This document shows, in pieces, positions 50,785 to 60,177 of a stretch of DNA of 64,000 nt (position 1 is the first letter of the stretch; the number at the start of each line of letters is the position of its first letter). The DNA comes from UBA6136 sp044350805 (GTDB taxonomy: Bacteria > Pseudomonadota > Gammaproteobacteria > Methylococcales > Methylococcaceae): contig JBILGU010000007.1 in assembly GCA_044350805.1 (NCBI GenBank), positions 66,114-130,113 of the forward strand. The letters run 5' to 3'. Below the pieces are notes generated by a model that was given only the letters and a program-made list of their open reading frames with translations, had not been told where the DNA came from and searched no databases. Both the position numbers and the translations under genes were made by a program.

Positions 50785-51234
50785 CTATTCGGCGACGGCG
50801 AAATCGACGATTTCACGCAGCGTCTGGTTCATCGACTCTGCAAACTGATTAAGTCTTGGGTCTTTATTATGGGTGGGCAGAAGATGCGTGGTGACAACCA
50901 CCTTCCCGTTCTCAAGGCGAAGTGAGATGTTACAAGGCATCCAGGCGACGGTTTCAGGAGACATTTCCAGCATGACCCGGGCTTCGGTGAGGTTACAAAA
51001 CTGGAGGGTATCGTAGTCAGGAAATGTGATGCCCTCCCGCTCACGAATGACACTGCCGATCTTGTTATGGCCGGTAATCCTGAAGTTCCTTTCCGTAATG
51101 GCTAATTCGAGTTCCGCCATGACGTCCTGATAGGATTTCTTTTCCGTTTCCCTGCTGTAATAGGCCATCGACGCCTCTTTGGGTGAACAGGCGCCCATCA
51201 GCAGATAAAGTAGGATGAAGAAAAATCGGAACAT
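50785..51234 (-). CDS. DUF302-domain lipoprotein
   Basis: A 149-aa protein with a lipoprotein-type N-terminus (FFFILLYLLMGAC). The rest matches the DUF302 pattern: a leading ITERNFRITGHNKIG, the central TLQFCNLTEARVMLEMSP and MPCNISLRLENGKVVVTTH. The family forms small homodimeric beta-alpha folds of unknown role. It lies opposite mobA. Confidence 0.7.
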   Translation of the reverse strand: MFRFFFILLYLLMGACSPKEASMAYYSRETEKKSYQDVMAELELAITERNFRITGHNKIGSVIREREGITFPDYDTLQFCNLTEARVMLEMSPETVAWMPCNISLRLENGKVVVTTHLLPTHNKDPRLNQFAESMNQTLREIVDFAVAE

Positions 51235-51306
51235 GAATCGAGTATGGCATCGGACGGATAGAAGGCCCCGAATGGTCCCTAGAGGGTACCATTACCTGGG
51301 GGCGTC

Positions 51307-51900
51307 GTGCTGAGGGCTGAGCTGACAGGGCTGGTTCTTTCAGGAGGGCGAGGCCGGCGTATGGGCGGCATGGACAAGGGTCTGGTGCCCTATCACGGGC
51401 GGGCGCTGATTCTTTATGCACTGGACGCCCTCAAAGCCCAAACGGATCGCATCTTGGTGAATGCCAATCGAAATATCGCGGCGTATCGGGACTTGGGATA
51501 TCCGGTGGTGTGTGACCCTGATCCCGATTTTAAGGGGCCACTCTCGGGAATTCTTGCGGGCATGCGGGCATCGTCAAGCGCCTGGATTCTGACCGTTCCC
51601 TGTGACATGCCCAAGGTCACAGAGGAGATTCTTTCGAAATTGCTGAAAGTGCGGGAAGGCGTGGATGTGCCACTCTTGATCGCACATGATGGGGAAAGGC
51701 TGCAGCCCCTCTTGATGTTGGCGTCTACGGATCTTGAGGCCTCGCTCCAAGACTATCTGGATTCCGGCGGGCGAAGGGTCGATCAGTGGATCGACAGCAT
51801 CCCGCACCAAATCGTAGATCTAAGTGATTCACGGGCGCAATTGGTCAACTTTAATGACTTTGAAGCGCTTGAGGACACCACAAGTCAATACAATGATTGA
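51307..51900 (+). CDS. mobA: Molybdenum cofactor guanylyltransferase MobA
   Basis: A 197-aa enzyme that adds GMP to molybdopterin. GTG start; the nucleotide-binding loop LVLSGGRGRRMGGMDKGLVP at the N-terminus, then the metal Asp in TVPCDMP. Implies at least one bis-MGD molybdoenzyme elsewhere in the genome. The following gene overlaps its stop by 8 bases. Confidence 0.93.
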   Translation: MLRAELTGLVLSGGRGRRMGGMDKGLVPYHGRALILYALDALKAQTDRILVNANRNIAAYRDLGYPVVCDPDPDFKGPLSGILAGMRASSSAWILTVPCDMPKVTEEILSKLLKVREGVDVPLLIAHDGERLQPLLMLASTDLEASLQDYLDSGGRRVDQWIDSIPHQIVDLSDSRAQLVNFNDFEALEDTTSQYND

Positions 51901-52363
51901 ATCTCGCCCCCCTCATCCTCCATTTGACGAAGTCACGGCCATTCAGAAAGTGCGGATGGCCGAAGACGCTTGGAATAGTCGAGATCCCGATCCTGTGGTT
52001 TTGGCTTATACCTCAGAAACCCGCTGGCGGAATCGTTCCGAATTTCTTGAGGGCAGAGCGCAAATCCATGATTTTCTGGTGCGCAAGTGGCAGGTCGAGC
52101 GCGACTATCGTTTGTGTAAGGAGCTTTGGGCTTTCGGGTCTCATCGGATTGCCGTTCGCTTTGCCTATGAGTGGCATGATGATGCCGGTCGCTGGTTTAG
52201 ATCCTACGGAAACGAGAACTGGGAGTTTGATCCGAACGGCCTGATGCAGGTGCGAATGGCCAGCATCAATGATCTTGCCATCGCGGCTGAGGAGAGAAGA
52301 TTCAAATGGAAACTTGGGCGTCGACCAGATGATCATCCGGGGCTGACGGCGATGGGACTCTGA
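51893..52363 (+). CDS. DUF1348 (NTF2-like) protein
   Basis: A 156-aa protein of the SnoaL/NTF2-like fold. The opening FDEVTAIQKVRMAEDAWNSR, WRNRSEFLEGRAQIHDFL, LCKELWAFGSHRIAVRFAYE and YGNENWEFDPNGLM are the DUF1348 core. It would form a small cup-shaped domain that binds a hydrophobic ligand; enzymatic role unknown. It overlaps the mobA stop. Confidence 0.88.
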   Translation: MIESRPPHPPFDEVTAIQKVRMAEDAWNSRDPDPVVLAYTSETRWRNRSEFLEGRAQIHDFLVRKWQVERDYRLCKELWAFGSHRIAVRFAYEWHDDAGRWFRSYGNENWEFDPNGLMQVRMASINDLAIAAEERRFKWKLGRRPDDHPGLTAMGL

Positions 52364-52395
52364 GGGACCTTCTCCTCTTCCTTCAGCAAGGAGTC

Positions 52396-55300
52396 TCACT
52401 CAAGGTAACTTTTGAGGCTTGAAGGGCCGAGATTTCGGATGAGGATGCTCTTGAAATTCCAGGCAAGAGGGCCTTCAGGTTCCTCAAGCTCAAGATGCTT
52501 GCCGATTCGTTGGCCGACGACCAGGCCCCCTTGATAAAGCACCCGATTGCCAGGGATTCGGGGGATTTTTGCCCCCGGGGTCACGATGCCTTGAAGGCAG
52601 AGTGGGTCAGAGGCACTCAGCACCACCCGATGGTCGTCATCGGGAAGGGCCTGGATTCGTCTGAGGCCCTCCAGGGCCTCAGGGAGAGCGAACTGCTCCC
52701 CGAAGGCGCCAGCAACAAATCGCCCGCCCCGAACATCTCCCCGAATCTCCATTCGCCTCAGGTGAGGCAGAAGGACCATCCAGGGTGGCATGAGCGATTC
52801 GGTTTCAAGGAGAGCCTTGAAAAGGACCCCGTAGCGGCGCAAAAGCGTTCGGACAAAGCCATCGAGGTCAGATTCTGGCGGTGACCCTGATTGGCCCCTT
52901 AGGCCTCCCTGAACGAGGTTCCAGCGACCAGCCTCGTCAAGACCAAAGCGGTATTGACGATATTTTTGTCTACGCTGCTCTGGAACCAGCAGTCCCCGAA
53001 GTCCACTAAAGCCATCGGAATAAACCCAGCCCCGGGCGACCAGCTCCCCAAGGCCCTTCTCTGTCATCGTGGGGAGAAGTTGAGTGGTTTCGGCAATTTC
53101 ATCGAAGAAGAGGGATCCACTTTCGTTCAGGCAATCGATGATGGTTTTTGCAGCGGCGCTCAGTCCGTCTCGTTCCGGGGAAGTCCCCTGGGCTTGCCAG
53201 ACGCGCAGTTGGCGGCGGCTGCAGAATGCAATCGGCGCCGCACGAAGCAGGCTGGTTCCTGTGTTAGGACTTCTGAGTCGTGACCAGACAATTTTTCCCG
53301 ACAGGCACAACTGATCCATCCACGCCGGGTCGTAATTCGTGAGTCGAGCAGGCAACAGGTTTGCTTCCCAGCATCGAGCAGGCGCTTCATAGCCCTCGAG
53401 TTGTTCCAGAACGGCGGCAAGACCACTCGGACCTTGCGGCTGGTTTTCCGGAAGAAGGCGGTGCCATCCAAATAGAAAGCGCATGAACTGGGAGCCGCTC
53501 ACGGCAACGACCTTTTTCCGCTGCTCTTGGACCCGGGTGCGATGGATTCTCGCGAGAAGTCTCCGGTCACACCATTCGGTGTGGGTGTCTGCGCTAAACG
53601 ATCCCTTCAAGATGCTGCCCTCGGCTTCGAGTGCGCAAAGCGCAGATTCAACGAAGGTTGATGAGAGACCCAAGGGGTTTGCAAGGTCATGCGCCGTCAC
53701 GGGGCCGCTACTGCCCAAACGGGCTCGGAGCAGATCCTTGAGTGCGACTTCGGGGGTGGGTGAAGGGGTTAACAGGAACTTCGGTAAAGAGGTCTCAATG
53801 CCCTCTGGCTCCAAAAAGAATGCCATCCCTGAGTTGCCGAACACACTCTTGATCCAGGGGATCCGCTCGGCGGCGAACCAGAGGCTCTGGGATCCTTTCT
53901 CAAAGCGTACCGCGCGGTTCTCGTGCTGGAGCTGCTGAAGATAGATGCGGGTGGAGGCTTCAATCTCTGTGTCGATGAGATAACCGAGCGTCATTAAGGC
54001 ATCATGAGTTTCATCCGGGTTGGTCATGGCCGGTCTTGCGCTCTGGATGACCTCTTTAATTGTGGCCGGATCCAGCACGGTGAGGTCGCTTGCCTCTTCG
54101 GGATTGAGCCAGCGTCGTGAGACCACAGCCCGGGTTCGTCGTTCTTCGAGTGGCGCGCCGTCGAGGAAACTGTAGGCCCGGGCATTGATGATCTCTGCCG
54201 CTAGAGGTGAGGGCTCCCTCAGGTCTCTGACTTCGACCTGAATCTTCCCCTCCTCGATATCCTGTAACACCCTCTCCAATCGCTCGATATCCATGGCATC
54301 GTGAAGGCAATCACTAATGGTCTGATTGACTAGAGGGTGATCTGGAATCTCGCGGTCTCCGACAATGTTTTCAAGGCAAGCCAGCTGGTCGGGGAAGACG
54401 GCCGTCACCAGATCCTCCGATTGCATGCGGACCAGATACGGCGGTGTTTTTTTTCCAGCCTGAAAGCGCCGAATGGCAAGCGAACAAACCCCATTCCAGC
54501 GCCAACGGGCGGCAAACATCGGTGCATCGAGAAGGGCTTGAATCAGAATGTCGCGAACCGATGAGCTTGAGAGATAGCGGGAGACGCCCGCAAGGTCAAA
54601 ACTCTGGCTTGTTCCCAAGGAGAGAAGGACCGCATCTTCTGTTGCGGCTGCCTGAAGCTCAAAGTTAAAGGAACGGCAAAATCGTTTTCGAAGGGCAAGG
54701 CCCCAGGCTCTGTTGGCTCGGGTTCCCAGAGGCGCATGGATGATCAGCTGCATGCCGCCCGCTTCATCAAAAAAACGCTCGATAATCAGGGTCTCAAAGG
54801 TGGGTAGGCAGCGTAAGGTCCGGTAGGCAATGAAAAGATAATTGACGGCCTGAGTCAGGACGTTATCCGGAAGATCCAGGCGGGATCGGAGCCTCTCGAT
54901 GGCGATTTGGGTGACGGATGAATCATCGCTCGTGGCAAAGATTTGCGTGAGTTCGTCTCGAAGCCGAGAAATCGCGAGCGAAAGTTCATGCGTTCTGCCC
55001 GGTGCCTCACCGAACCAGAAGGGAATGCTGGGAGGAAGGTTGTGAGCATCCTCAACACGGAGGTTGCCCTGATCGAGACGAAGGACACGCCAACTCGCAT
55101 TGCCCAGCTGGAAGATATCGCCGGCCATGCTTTCGATGGCAAAATCCTCATCGACCGTGCCGATGAATTCCCCCTGGGGCTCCAGAATCACCCGGTAATC
55201 CGCATTGTCCGGAATGGCGCCGCCACAGGTCACAGCGGTCAGTCGGGCCGCTTTTCTTGGGCGCAGCTTCTGGTGGATTTGATCGCGGTGCAGATAGGCC

Positions 55301-56685
55301 GCCCGCTGGCCGCGCGAGGTGGCATAGCCTGAAGCCAGCATCTCGATGACCTGATGGAATTCACCCAAAGACAGGTCGCGATAGGGGTGGGCGCGGCAGA
55401 CAAGGGTATAGAGTTCGTCCTCGCTCATCTCTTCACAGGCCACTATGGCGACGATCTGTTGGGCGAGAACGTCGAGCGGTTTCTCAGGAATACGGAGAAG
55501 ATCGAGTTCCCCCTGACGGACAGCATCGATAAGGGCGATGCACTCAATCAGATCATCCCGACTGGTTGGAAAAAGTCGCCCTTTGGGTCTTCCCCCTCTA
55601 AAGTGACCGGATCGACCGACCCGTTGCAAAAAAGTCGCAATGGAATGGGTGCTGCCGAACTGACAGACCAGATCCACATCGCCCACATCAATCCCCAGTT
55701 CAAGTGAAGCGGTCGCCACCAGCGCTTTGATCTTTCCCGTCTTCAGTCGGTTTTCAGCGTCGAGGCGCTGTTCTTTCGAGAGACTGCCGTGATGTGAGGT
55801 GACTGCATCATTCCCGATGCGTTCAGAAAGTGTCCGGGCGATGCGTTCCGAGAGCCTTCGGGTATTCACGAAAATCAGGGTAATGCGGTGGTCGCGAATC
55901 AGCTCGGCCATCCGGTCATAAAGGTCGCTGGCTTGCTCCCCCGAAAGCACAGCCTCCAGAGGCAGTCCTGGGACTTCGATGGAGAGATCAAGACTGCGTC
56001 GATGCCCCTGATCCACAATTCGGCATGCATTTCCAGCCGTCAGGAATTGGGCCACCCTTTGGATGGGGTTCTGCGTCGCAGAAAGCCCAATCCGCTGGGG
56101 TCTTATGGCTGTGATCCGTTCAAGGCGCTCCAGAGAAAGGGCAAGATGAGCGCCTCGCTTGCTCTCAAGAATGGCGTGAATTTCATCGACGATGACCGTT
56201 TTCACTCCCGCAAGCATCCGGCGTCCGCTATCACTCGTGAGCAGGATATAAAGCGATTCAGGGGTTGTGACGAGGATATGCGGCGGGGTTTTTCCCATCT
56301 GAACCCTTTCGCTGGCGGGAGTGTCTCCCGTCCTGACCTTTGTGCGAATGGGGGGAATGAGGAGCCCCTCGATGGCGAGCTGCTCCATGATGCCCGTGAG
56401 CGGCATTTCCAAGTTTTTTTGTATGTCGTTGCTGAGTGCTTTGAGTGGGGAGACGTAAAGGATTCGGGTCTGGTCTAGAAGAGACCCTGACAGCGCCTCT
56501 TCAATGAGGTGATGGATGGCGGTCAGAAAAGCGGCGAGGGTCTTGCCCGAACCTGTTGGGGCCGAAATGAGGGTGTCGTGACCTTCGAAGATTTCCGCCC
56601 AGGCCTGAGCCTGGGCCGGAGTCGGACTTTCGAAGGTCGATTCAAACCAGTGTCGGACCGCAGGATGAAACTGGCGGGTTGGCAT
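52396..56685 (-). CDS. lhr: Large ATP-dependent helicase Lhr
   Basis: A 1429-aa Lhr-type superfamily 2 helicase, the long form. Walker A LISAPTGSGKTLA, DEIH in VIVDEIHAILESKRG, LSATQNP, then the helicase C-domain with STHSIATFLQRVGRSGHFRGG. The second half (winged-helix and beta-barrel domains with the Lhr-CTD of the long form) runs to the end. It acts in DNA repair and unwinds RNA:DNA in relatives. The frame is intact over 4.3 kb. Confidence 0.92.
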   Translation of the reverse strand: MPTRQFHPAVRHWFESTFESPTPAQAQAWAEIFEGHDTLISAPTGSGKTLAAFLTAIHHLIEEALSGSLLDQTRILYVSPLKALSNDIQKNLEMPLTGIMEQLAIEGLLIPPIRTKVRTGDTPASERVQMGKTPPHILVTTPESLYILLTSDSGRRMLAGVKTVIVDEIHAILESKRGAHLALSLERLERITAIRPQRIGLSATQNPIQRVAQFLTAGNACRIVDQGHRRSLDLSIEVPGLPLEAVLSGEQASDLYDRMAELIRDHRITLIFVNTRRLSERIARTLSERIGNDAVTSHHGSLSKEQRLDAENRLKTGKIKALVATASLELGIDVGDVDLVCQFGSTHSIATFLQRVGRSGHFRGGRPKGRLFPTSRDDLIECIALIDAVRQGELDLLRIPEKPLDVLAQQIVAIVACEEMSEDELYTLVCRAHPYRDLSLGEFHQVIEMLASGYATSRGQRAAYLHRDQIHQKLRPRKAARLTAVTCGGAIPDNADYRVILEPQGEFIGTVDEDFAIESMAGDIFQLGNASWRVLRLDQGNLRVEDAHNLPPSIPFWFGEAPGRTHELSLAISRLRDELTQIFATSDDSSVTQIAIERLRSRLDLPDNVLTQAVNYLFIAYRTLRCLPTFETLIIERFFDEAGGMQLIIHAPLGTRANRAWGLALRKRFCRSFNFELQAAATEDAVLLSLGTSQSFDLAGVSRYLSSSSVRDILIQALLDAPMFAARWRWNGVCSLAIRRFQAGKKTPPYLVRMQSEDLVTAVFPDQLACLENIVGDREIPDHPLVNQTISDCLHDAMDIERLERVLQDIEEGKIQVEVRDLREPSPLAAEIINARAYSFLDGAPLEERRTRAVVSRRWLNPEEASDLTVLDPATIKEVIQSARPAMTNPDETHDALMTLGYLIDTEIEASTRIYLQQLQHENRAVRFEKGSQSLWFAAERIPWIKSVFGNSGMAFFLEPEGIETSLPKFLLTPSPTPEVALKDLLRARLGSSGPVTAHDLANPLGLSSTFVESALCALEAEGSILKGSFSADTHTEWCDRRLLARIHRTRVQEQRKKVVAVSGSQFMRFLFGWHRLLPENQPQGPSGLAAVLEQLEGYEAPARCWEANLLPARLTNYDPAWMDQLCLSGKIVWSRLRSPNTGTSLLRAAPIAFCSRRQLRVWQAQGTSPERDGLSAAAKTIIDCLNESGSLFFDEIAETTQLLPTMTEKGLGELVARGWVYSDGFSGLRGLLVPEQRRQKYRQYRFGLDEAGRWNLVQGGLRGQSGSPPESDLDGFVRTLLRRYGVLFKALLETESLMPPWMVLLPHLRRMEIRGDVRGGRFVAGAFGEQFALPEALEGLRRIQALPDDDHRVVLSASDPLCLQGIVTPGAKIPRIPGNRVLYQGGLVVGQRIGKHLELEEPEGPLAWNFKSILIRNLGPSSLKSYLE

Positions 56686-56716
56686 TCGCTCTGGCGATCA
56701 CCGGTATGGGGATGAA

Positions 56717-57379
56717 TTAATGGCCTGGTTTCGCAGGGGATTCTTCGCCGTGAACGTGGTTCACCGGCAGCTCTGCAGCGGGGCTGGTTTTTACGGCAAC
56801 GCCGTGCCCATAAACCATCGTGGCGCCGAGATCTGCTCCCAAAGACAGCGCAACAGCAAGAATCAAGGTCAGGATCGTACAGAGTGTCCGGGCCATCAGC
56901 TCTTTCGGGATTCCCCAGAGGATTCGCCACAGCGCAAGGACGCTGGAGATCACACCGACCACGATACCTGCGTGTTCATGGTGTTCCATGATCGCATGGG
57001 TCACCGCGTCATGCGGCGTATTGAACGCGGCATAAAATCCGGCGGCGATTGTTGGGAGGGTCGAAAGGGCCCCCAGTCCGAGTAATTGAGTCCCAAGTCG
57101 CCGCCAACCATGGAGTTTGAATACCGCGCCAAAGGTGTCAATGACTATGAAGGAAGCGAGAAGAGCAATGGGGAAGTGGACGATCAAGGGATGGACGTTC
57201 AACCCCAGCAGTTCGATTCCTGAAAAGAGTGACCAACCGCCTGCCATGGCCGAAATCAGGGCCTCGAGCAGTTTGTCGACGAGCCCGAGCAAGCCCGATT
57301 CGCTATCGTGGCCCCCATGGATACTGGGAAGAGGACTCAGGAAATTCAGGGCAAGTAGTTCGAAGGTGCTGGTTGGCAT
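56717..57379 (-). CDS. DUF2231-type membrane protein
   Basis: A 220-aa inner-membrane protein with four or so hydrophobic segments (LNVHPLIVHFPIALLASFIV, LLGLGALSTLPTIAAGFYAA, IVVGVISSVLALWRIL, LCTILTLILAVALSL). The conserved HPLIVHFPIAL and AGF..A motifs with two His are typical of DUF2231, which may bind heme or metals. The start at 57379 has GAGAAG upstream; a longer start at 57445 is less likely. Confidence 0.8.
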   Translation of the reverse strand: MPTSTFELLALNFLSPLPSIHGGHDSESGLLGLVDKLLEALISAMAGGWSLFSGIELLGLNVHPLIVHFPIALLASFIVIDTFGAVFKLHGWRRLGTQLLGLGALSTLPTIAAGFYAAFNTPHDAVTHAIMEHHEHAGIVVGVISSVLALWRILWGIPKELMARTLCTILTLILAVALSLGADLGATMVYGHGVAVKTSPAAELPVNHVHGEESPAKPGH

Positions 57380-57448
57380 GTGCTTCTCTTTATATCGCGT
57401 CAGGACCGAAAGATGTCCACAGTTAGTCCACGAGTTTTCGCGCAAGTT

Positions 57449-57949
57449 TCAAGCGTAGAGCCATGAATGATGGCTGTCCAATGAAAGTCCCTTGTTTTTG
57501 CCATTTCGCAGACGTTTTCCGGCAGCGATGACCTCCTCAAGACCCTCCACCAGGGGGAGCTCATCGAGATGTTCGGGATCAAACCAGCCGGCATCCAGAG
57601 CATCGGAACCTGGACAGGGCGCAGCGCCATCCTCGTTTTCTGAAAGGGCGGCCATAAAGTCGATGATGACATAGTGGAATCCGTCGATCTGCCGATCCGC
57701 AACGGCAACAATGCTTTCAGGGATCGCGCGAATGCCGGTCTCCTCCCAGATTTCCCGACTACAACAGGCGGCCAAGGTTTCCCCGGGCTCGAGTCGACCT
57801 CCCGGAATATGCCATTCGCCAGCTCGGGGGGGATTCCTTCGGGCGATCAGCAGAACATGGCCCTGATCATTGAAGATCAGGCCGCCCACGCCAACGGCGG
57901 GAATGGGAGGGGCCGAAGGTCCTTTATTGTCCATCTGGATCTCTTGCAT
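57449..57949 (-). CDS. Nudix hydrolase
   Basis: A 166-aa enzyme with a complete Nudix box GGRLEPGETLAACCSREI followed by WEETGI, matching GX5EX7REUXEEXGU. Preceded by GEWHIPGG. It hydrolyses a nucleoside diphosphate linked to something; substrate unknown. Start may be five residues later at ATG 57934. Confidence 0.9.
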   Translation of the reverse strand: MQEIQMDNKGPSAPPIPAVGVGGLIFNDQGHVLLIARRNPPRAGEWHIPGGRLEPGETLAACCSREIWEETGIRAIPESIVAVADRQIDGFHYVIIDFMAALSENEDGAAPCPGSDALDAGWFDPEHLDELPLVEGLEEVIAAGKRLRNGKNKGLSLDSHHSWLYA

Positions 57950-58039
57950 CGGTTGTCGCCCCGAAGAGCAGTTAGAATGACCCTCAAATCGGGCCTAATT
58001 GAGCGTATCTCAAATCATCGACGGCCCCAAGGAGGAACT

Positions 58040-58303
58040 GTGCCAATCTACGAGTACCGATGTAAATCATGTGGTCACGAAATGGAAGCCTTTCAGAGAC
58101 TTTCAGATGATCCACTCAAAGAATGTCCGAGCTGCGGTGATCTTGAGCTTTCGAAGCTTATTTCTGCCGCGGGCTTTCGGCTCAAGGGGGGAGGGTGGTA
58201 CGAAACGGATTTCAAGGGTGCCAATGATAAGAAGAAAAATCTCGCGGGTGGGGATAGTGCCCCGAAGTCAGATGCCCCCAAGGCCCCGACAACCTCCGAG
58301 TAG
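58040..58303 (+). CDS. FmdB-type zinc-ribbon regulatory protein
   Basis: An 87-aa protein starting at a GTG with AAGGAGGA directly upstream. The zinc ribbon has YRCKSCGHEMEAFQRLSDD and CPSCGDLELSKLISAAGF, matching the FmdB/YhbN-like family. A charged flexible tail follows. FmdB-type genes often flank aspS or DNA-repair genes, but here neither neighbour is such; role unknown. Confidence 0.88.
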   Translation: MPIYEYRCKSCGHEMEAFQRLSDDPLKECPSCGDLELSKLISAAGFRLKGGGWYETDFKGANDKKKNLAGGDSAPKSDAPKAPTTSE

Positions 58304-58387
58304 ACCTTTCCAATTGGCATTTAAAAGCCTTATTCTGATTGGGGGGCGGTCGATCCAGTCCGCTGCACCCATCCTAATCTCGAGCGG

Positions 58388-58663
58388 GTGCGCATTATGA
58401 GAATTCCTGAGCTTCTAATTCAGACCCTGATTTGGCTCCCTGCCTTAATCGCTTTTTCCAGGGGTTGCCGGCATCGATGGCTGATCGCAGGCATTTGCAC
58501 CGTGATCGCCGCTAGCGACTTATACGACTTTGCGCACCTTCTTTCCGCGCGAAACGCCCGTCACTCCATGTACCTTTTTACAGCAGAGGTTCTGGTGTGG
58601 CTGCCCACATTCATCCTGTCGATTTATGCCCAAAAGTCGGGAAACGCTCAGGAAGAGGGCTGA
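58388..58663 (+). CDS. Small membrane protein
   Basis: A 91-aa reading (or 88 aa from the ATG at 58397) with three hydrophobic segments (LLIQTLIWLPALIAF, WLIAGICTVIAASDLYDF and EVLVWLPTFILSIYA). Not a recognised family. It may be co-transcribed with the FmdB-type gene, 84 bases upstream. Confidence 0.5.
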   Translation: MRIMRIPELLIQTLIWLPALIAFSRGCRHRWLIAGICTVIAASDLYDFAHLLSARNARHSMYLFTAEVLVWLPTFILSIYAQKSGNAQEEG

Positions 58664-58695
58664 TATCGAGAGAGGCCGGGCGGCCTCGTTCGGCG

Positions 58696-58854
58696 TCAGA
58701 GAGAGGCGTAAGTCATTCCGATAAGGATCAGCAGATAGACCCAGCGTGGGAGATGGTTTCTATAGTTGCTGTACCCAAAATTATCGACGACTGAGAGGCT
58801 ATCCCCGAAAGCTTGAAGGAAGAGGATTGCAAAGGGGGTCGTTTCTTCGGTCAT
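58696..58854 (-). CDS. Possible 52-residue membrane-anchored protein
   Basis: ATG at 58854 opens MTEETTPFAILFLQAFGD and continues to a C-terminal membrane segment (WVYLLILIGMTYASL) and TGA at 58696-58698. The frame is too short to be caught by usual length cutoffs. No strong ribosome-binding site (only GGGAC 9 bases upstream). Plausible as a small tail-anchored protein; no family recognised. Confidence 0.35.
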   Translation of the reverse strand: MTEETTPFAILFLQAFGDSLSVVDNFGYSNYRNHLPRWVYLLILIGMTYASL

Positions 58855-59016
58855 GGCAAGTCCCGTCTTTATCTTTATTTTGATTCACCAAGCCCAAGGG
58901 CAGTTCGCCGCGGGCCACGTGGGTGCAACCAAGCGTCCCACAACACGTTGCTGAAATCGTATCAAACTCTCATGCCGATTGACAGGCAGTCCCTTGGCTG
59001 AAATGAGGGCTCTGGT

Positions 59017-59352
59017 TTATTTCTGAGGGCTTTTTTCTTGCAATGGCGCAGGGCCGGGGCCTGTTTTATCCGTCAGGATCTCCCCCGAAATGGGGATCAG
59101 ATGGCCTTTGGTATACATGCACTGAAGGTAATTGATGTCAAAGTGGAGCTGCGCCTCTTCAAGGGACTTAGGCTTGTGGGAACACCCGACGAGTTCCTCA
59201 TGGGCAAAAGCCCGACAGGCTTTTTCATCTTTTCGAAACTGGCTTTCGCTGGCCTTGTCCCCAGGCAGAGCTAAAGCGCTAGGTCCGCTAGGGACGGTCG
59301 AACAGCCGACGAGGAAAATTGTCAGGAAGAGAGCGCTGGTTTTTTTCAACAT
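59017..59352 (-). CDS. Small lipoprotein
   Basis: A 111-aa lipoprotein: LFLTIFLVGCSTVPSG, lipobox LVGC, then a region with cysteines (ACRAFAHEELVGCSHKP and YLQCMYTKGHLIPISG) of a pattern shared by small uncharacterised lipoproteins with two to four Cys. Start at 59352 (MLKKTS). First of three consecutive lipoproteins on this strand. Confidence 0.7.
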   Translation of the reverse strand: MLKKTSALFLTIFLVGCSTVPSGPSALALPGDKASESQFRKDEKACRAFAHEELVGCSHKPKSLEEAQLHFDINYLQCMYTKGHLIPISGEILTDKTGPGPAPLQEKSPQK

Positions 59353-59381
59353 GTGATCAATTCTCTGAAATCTCGTTGCAA

Positions 59382-59636
59382 TTAACCACGCCCACCAAAG
59401 CCACCATGAAAGCCTCCGCCGCCCCACCCGCGACCCGCCCAGCCGCCGTGGCCATAATAGCCATGATTCCAGCCACCGTAGCGGCCGTAGTAGCCCCCGT
59501 AATAAGGGTAGCCGAATCCGCCGTAGCCATAGTAGGGTCGATAACCATAACCCCCGTAGCCTGAGTAGCCGCTGGCGCAGCCGCTCAGAGACATGATGGC
59601 AAGAATGAGGACGAACAGAAAAGGCATTTTTCGCAT
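59382..59636 (-). CDS. Glycine/tyrosine-rich lipoprotein
   Basis: An 84-aa lipoprotein with signal FLFVLILAIMSLSGC (lipobox LSGC) and a mature part made almost entirely of Gly, Tyr, Trp and His (GYSGYGGYGYRPYYGYG, then a GWAGRGWGGGG tail). Likely disordered or surface-adhesive. Start at ATG 59636, with a second ATG at 59627. Confidence 0.65.
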   Translation of the reverse strand: MRKMPFLFVLILAIMSLSGCASGYSGYGGYGYRPYYGYGGFGYPYYGGYYGRYGGWNHGYYGHGGWAGRGWGGGGFHGGFGGRG

Positions 59637-59655
59637 GTGCGAGTTCCGAACCCTC

Positions 59656-60102
59656 TTAAAGACCCGTTTTGGGAGGGACAGCCATACCTGGCGTCTGTTG
59701 TAAAAATTGCATGTAAAGATTTTCGGCCTGTTCGCGGGTGATTTCGCCCCGATCTTCGCGTTCTGCCAACTGAATTGCGTAGATCCCCAACGCATGGCGA
59801 GCCTCACTGCCTTCGGGGAGTGACTTGTCCCAGATAGCATCAGTCGCTGTCACAATGCAACGGACCCGAGCGGCCTTACTTCCAGTCGTTTCTGGGAATT
59901 GGTCAGTGCAGTTTTTTACGGCCAGTGCAGCCTTCTCTTCGGCTTCAGATTGCTGAGGGGAGGGTTTTTCTGAAGCGGTCCCAACATCATTTCCATTCAC
60001 GGAAAGCGGCCGGTAGTCGTAACAGCCGGTCAGGAGAAGGGTAGCTGAAATGAGCGCGAGTGTCCGAAAGGGGCAGAGGGCTGACTTTGCGTATGCGGAC
60101 AT
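59656..60102 (-). CDS. Lipoprotein of unknown function
   Basis: A 148-aa lipoprotein with signal ALISATLLLTGC (lipobox LTGC), a disordered acidic linker and a helical C-terminal part (IWDKSLPEGSEARHALGIYA, ITREQAENLYMQFL). Two further Cys in VKNCTDQF and RVRCIVTA. Follows the small lipoproteins on the same strand; envelope function guessed only from the anchor. Confidence 0.7.
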   Translation of the reverse strand: MSAYAKSALCPFRTLALISATLLLTGCYDYRPLSVNGNDVGTASEKPSPQQSEAEEKAALAVKNCTDQFPETTGSKAARVRCIVTATDAIWDKSLPEGSEARHALGIYAIQLAEREDRGEITREQAENLYMQFLQQTPGMAVPPKTGL

Positions 60103-60177
60103 TTAAAGTCTCCCATGAAGGGCGTTGGTGTTTTTCGAAAGGAAAACTGACGTCGGATTCCCGATCGTTGAAGTCTA

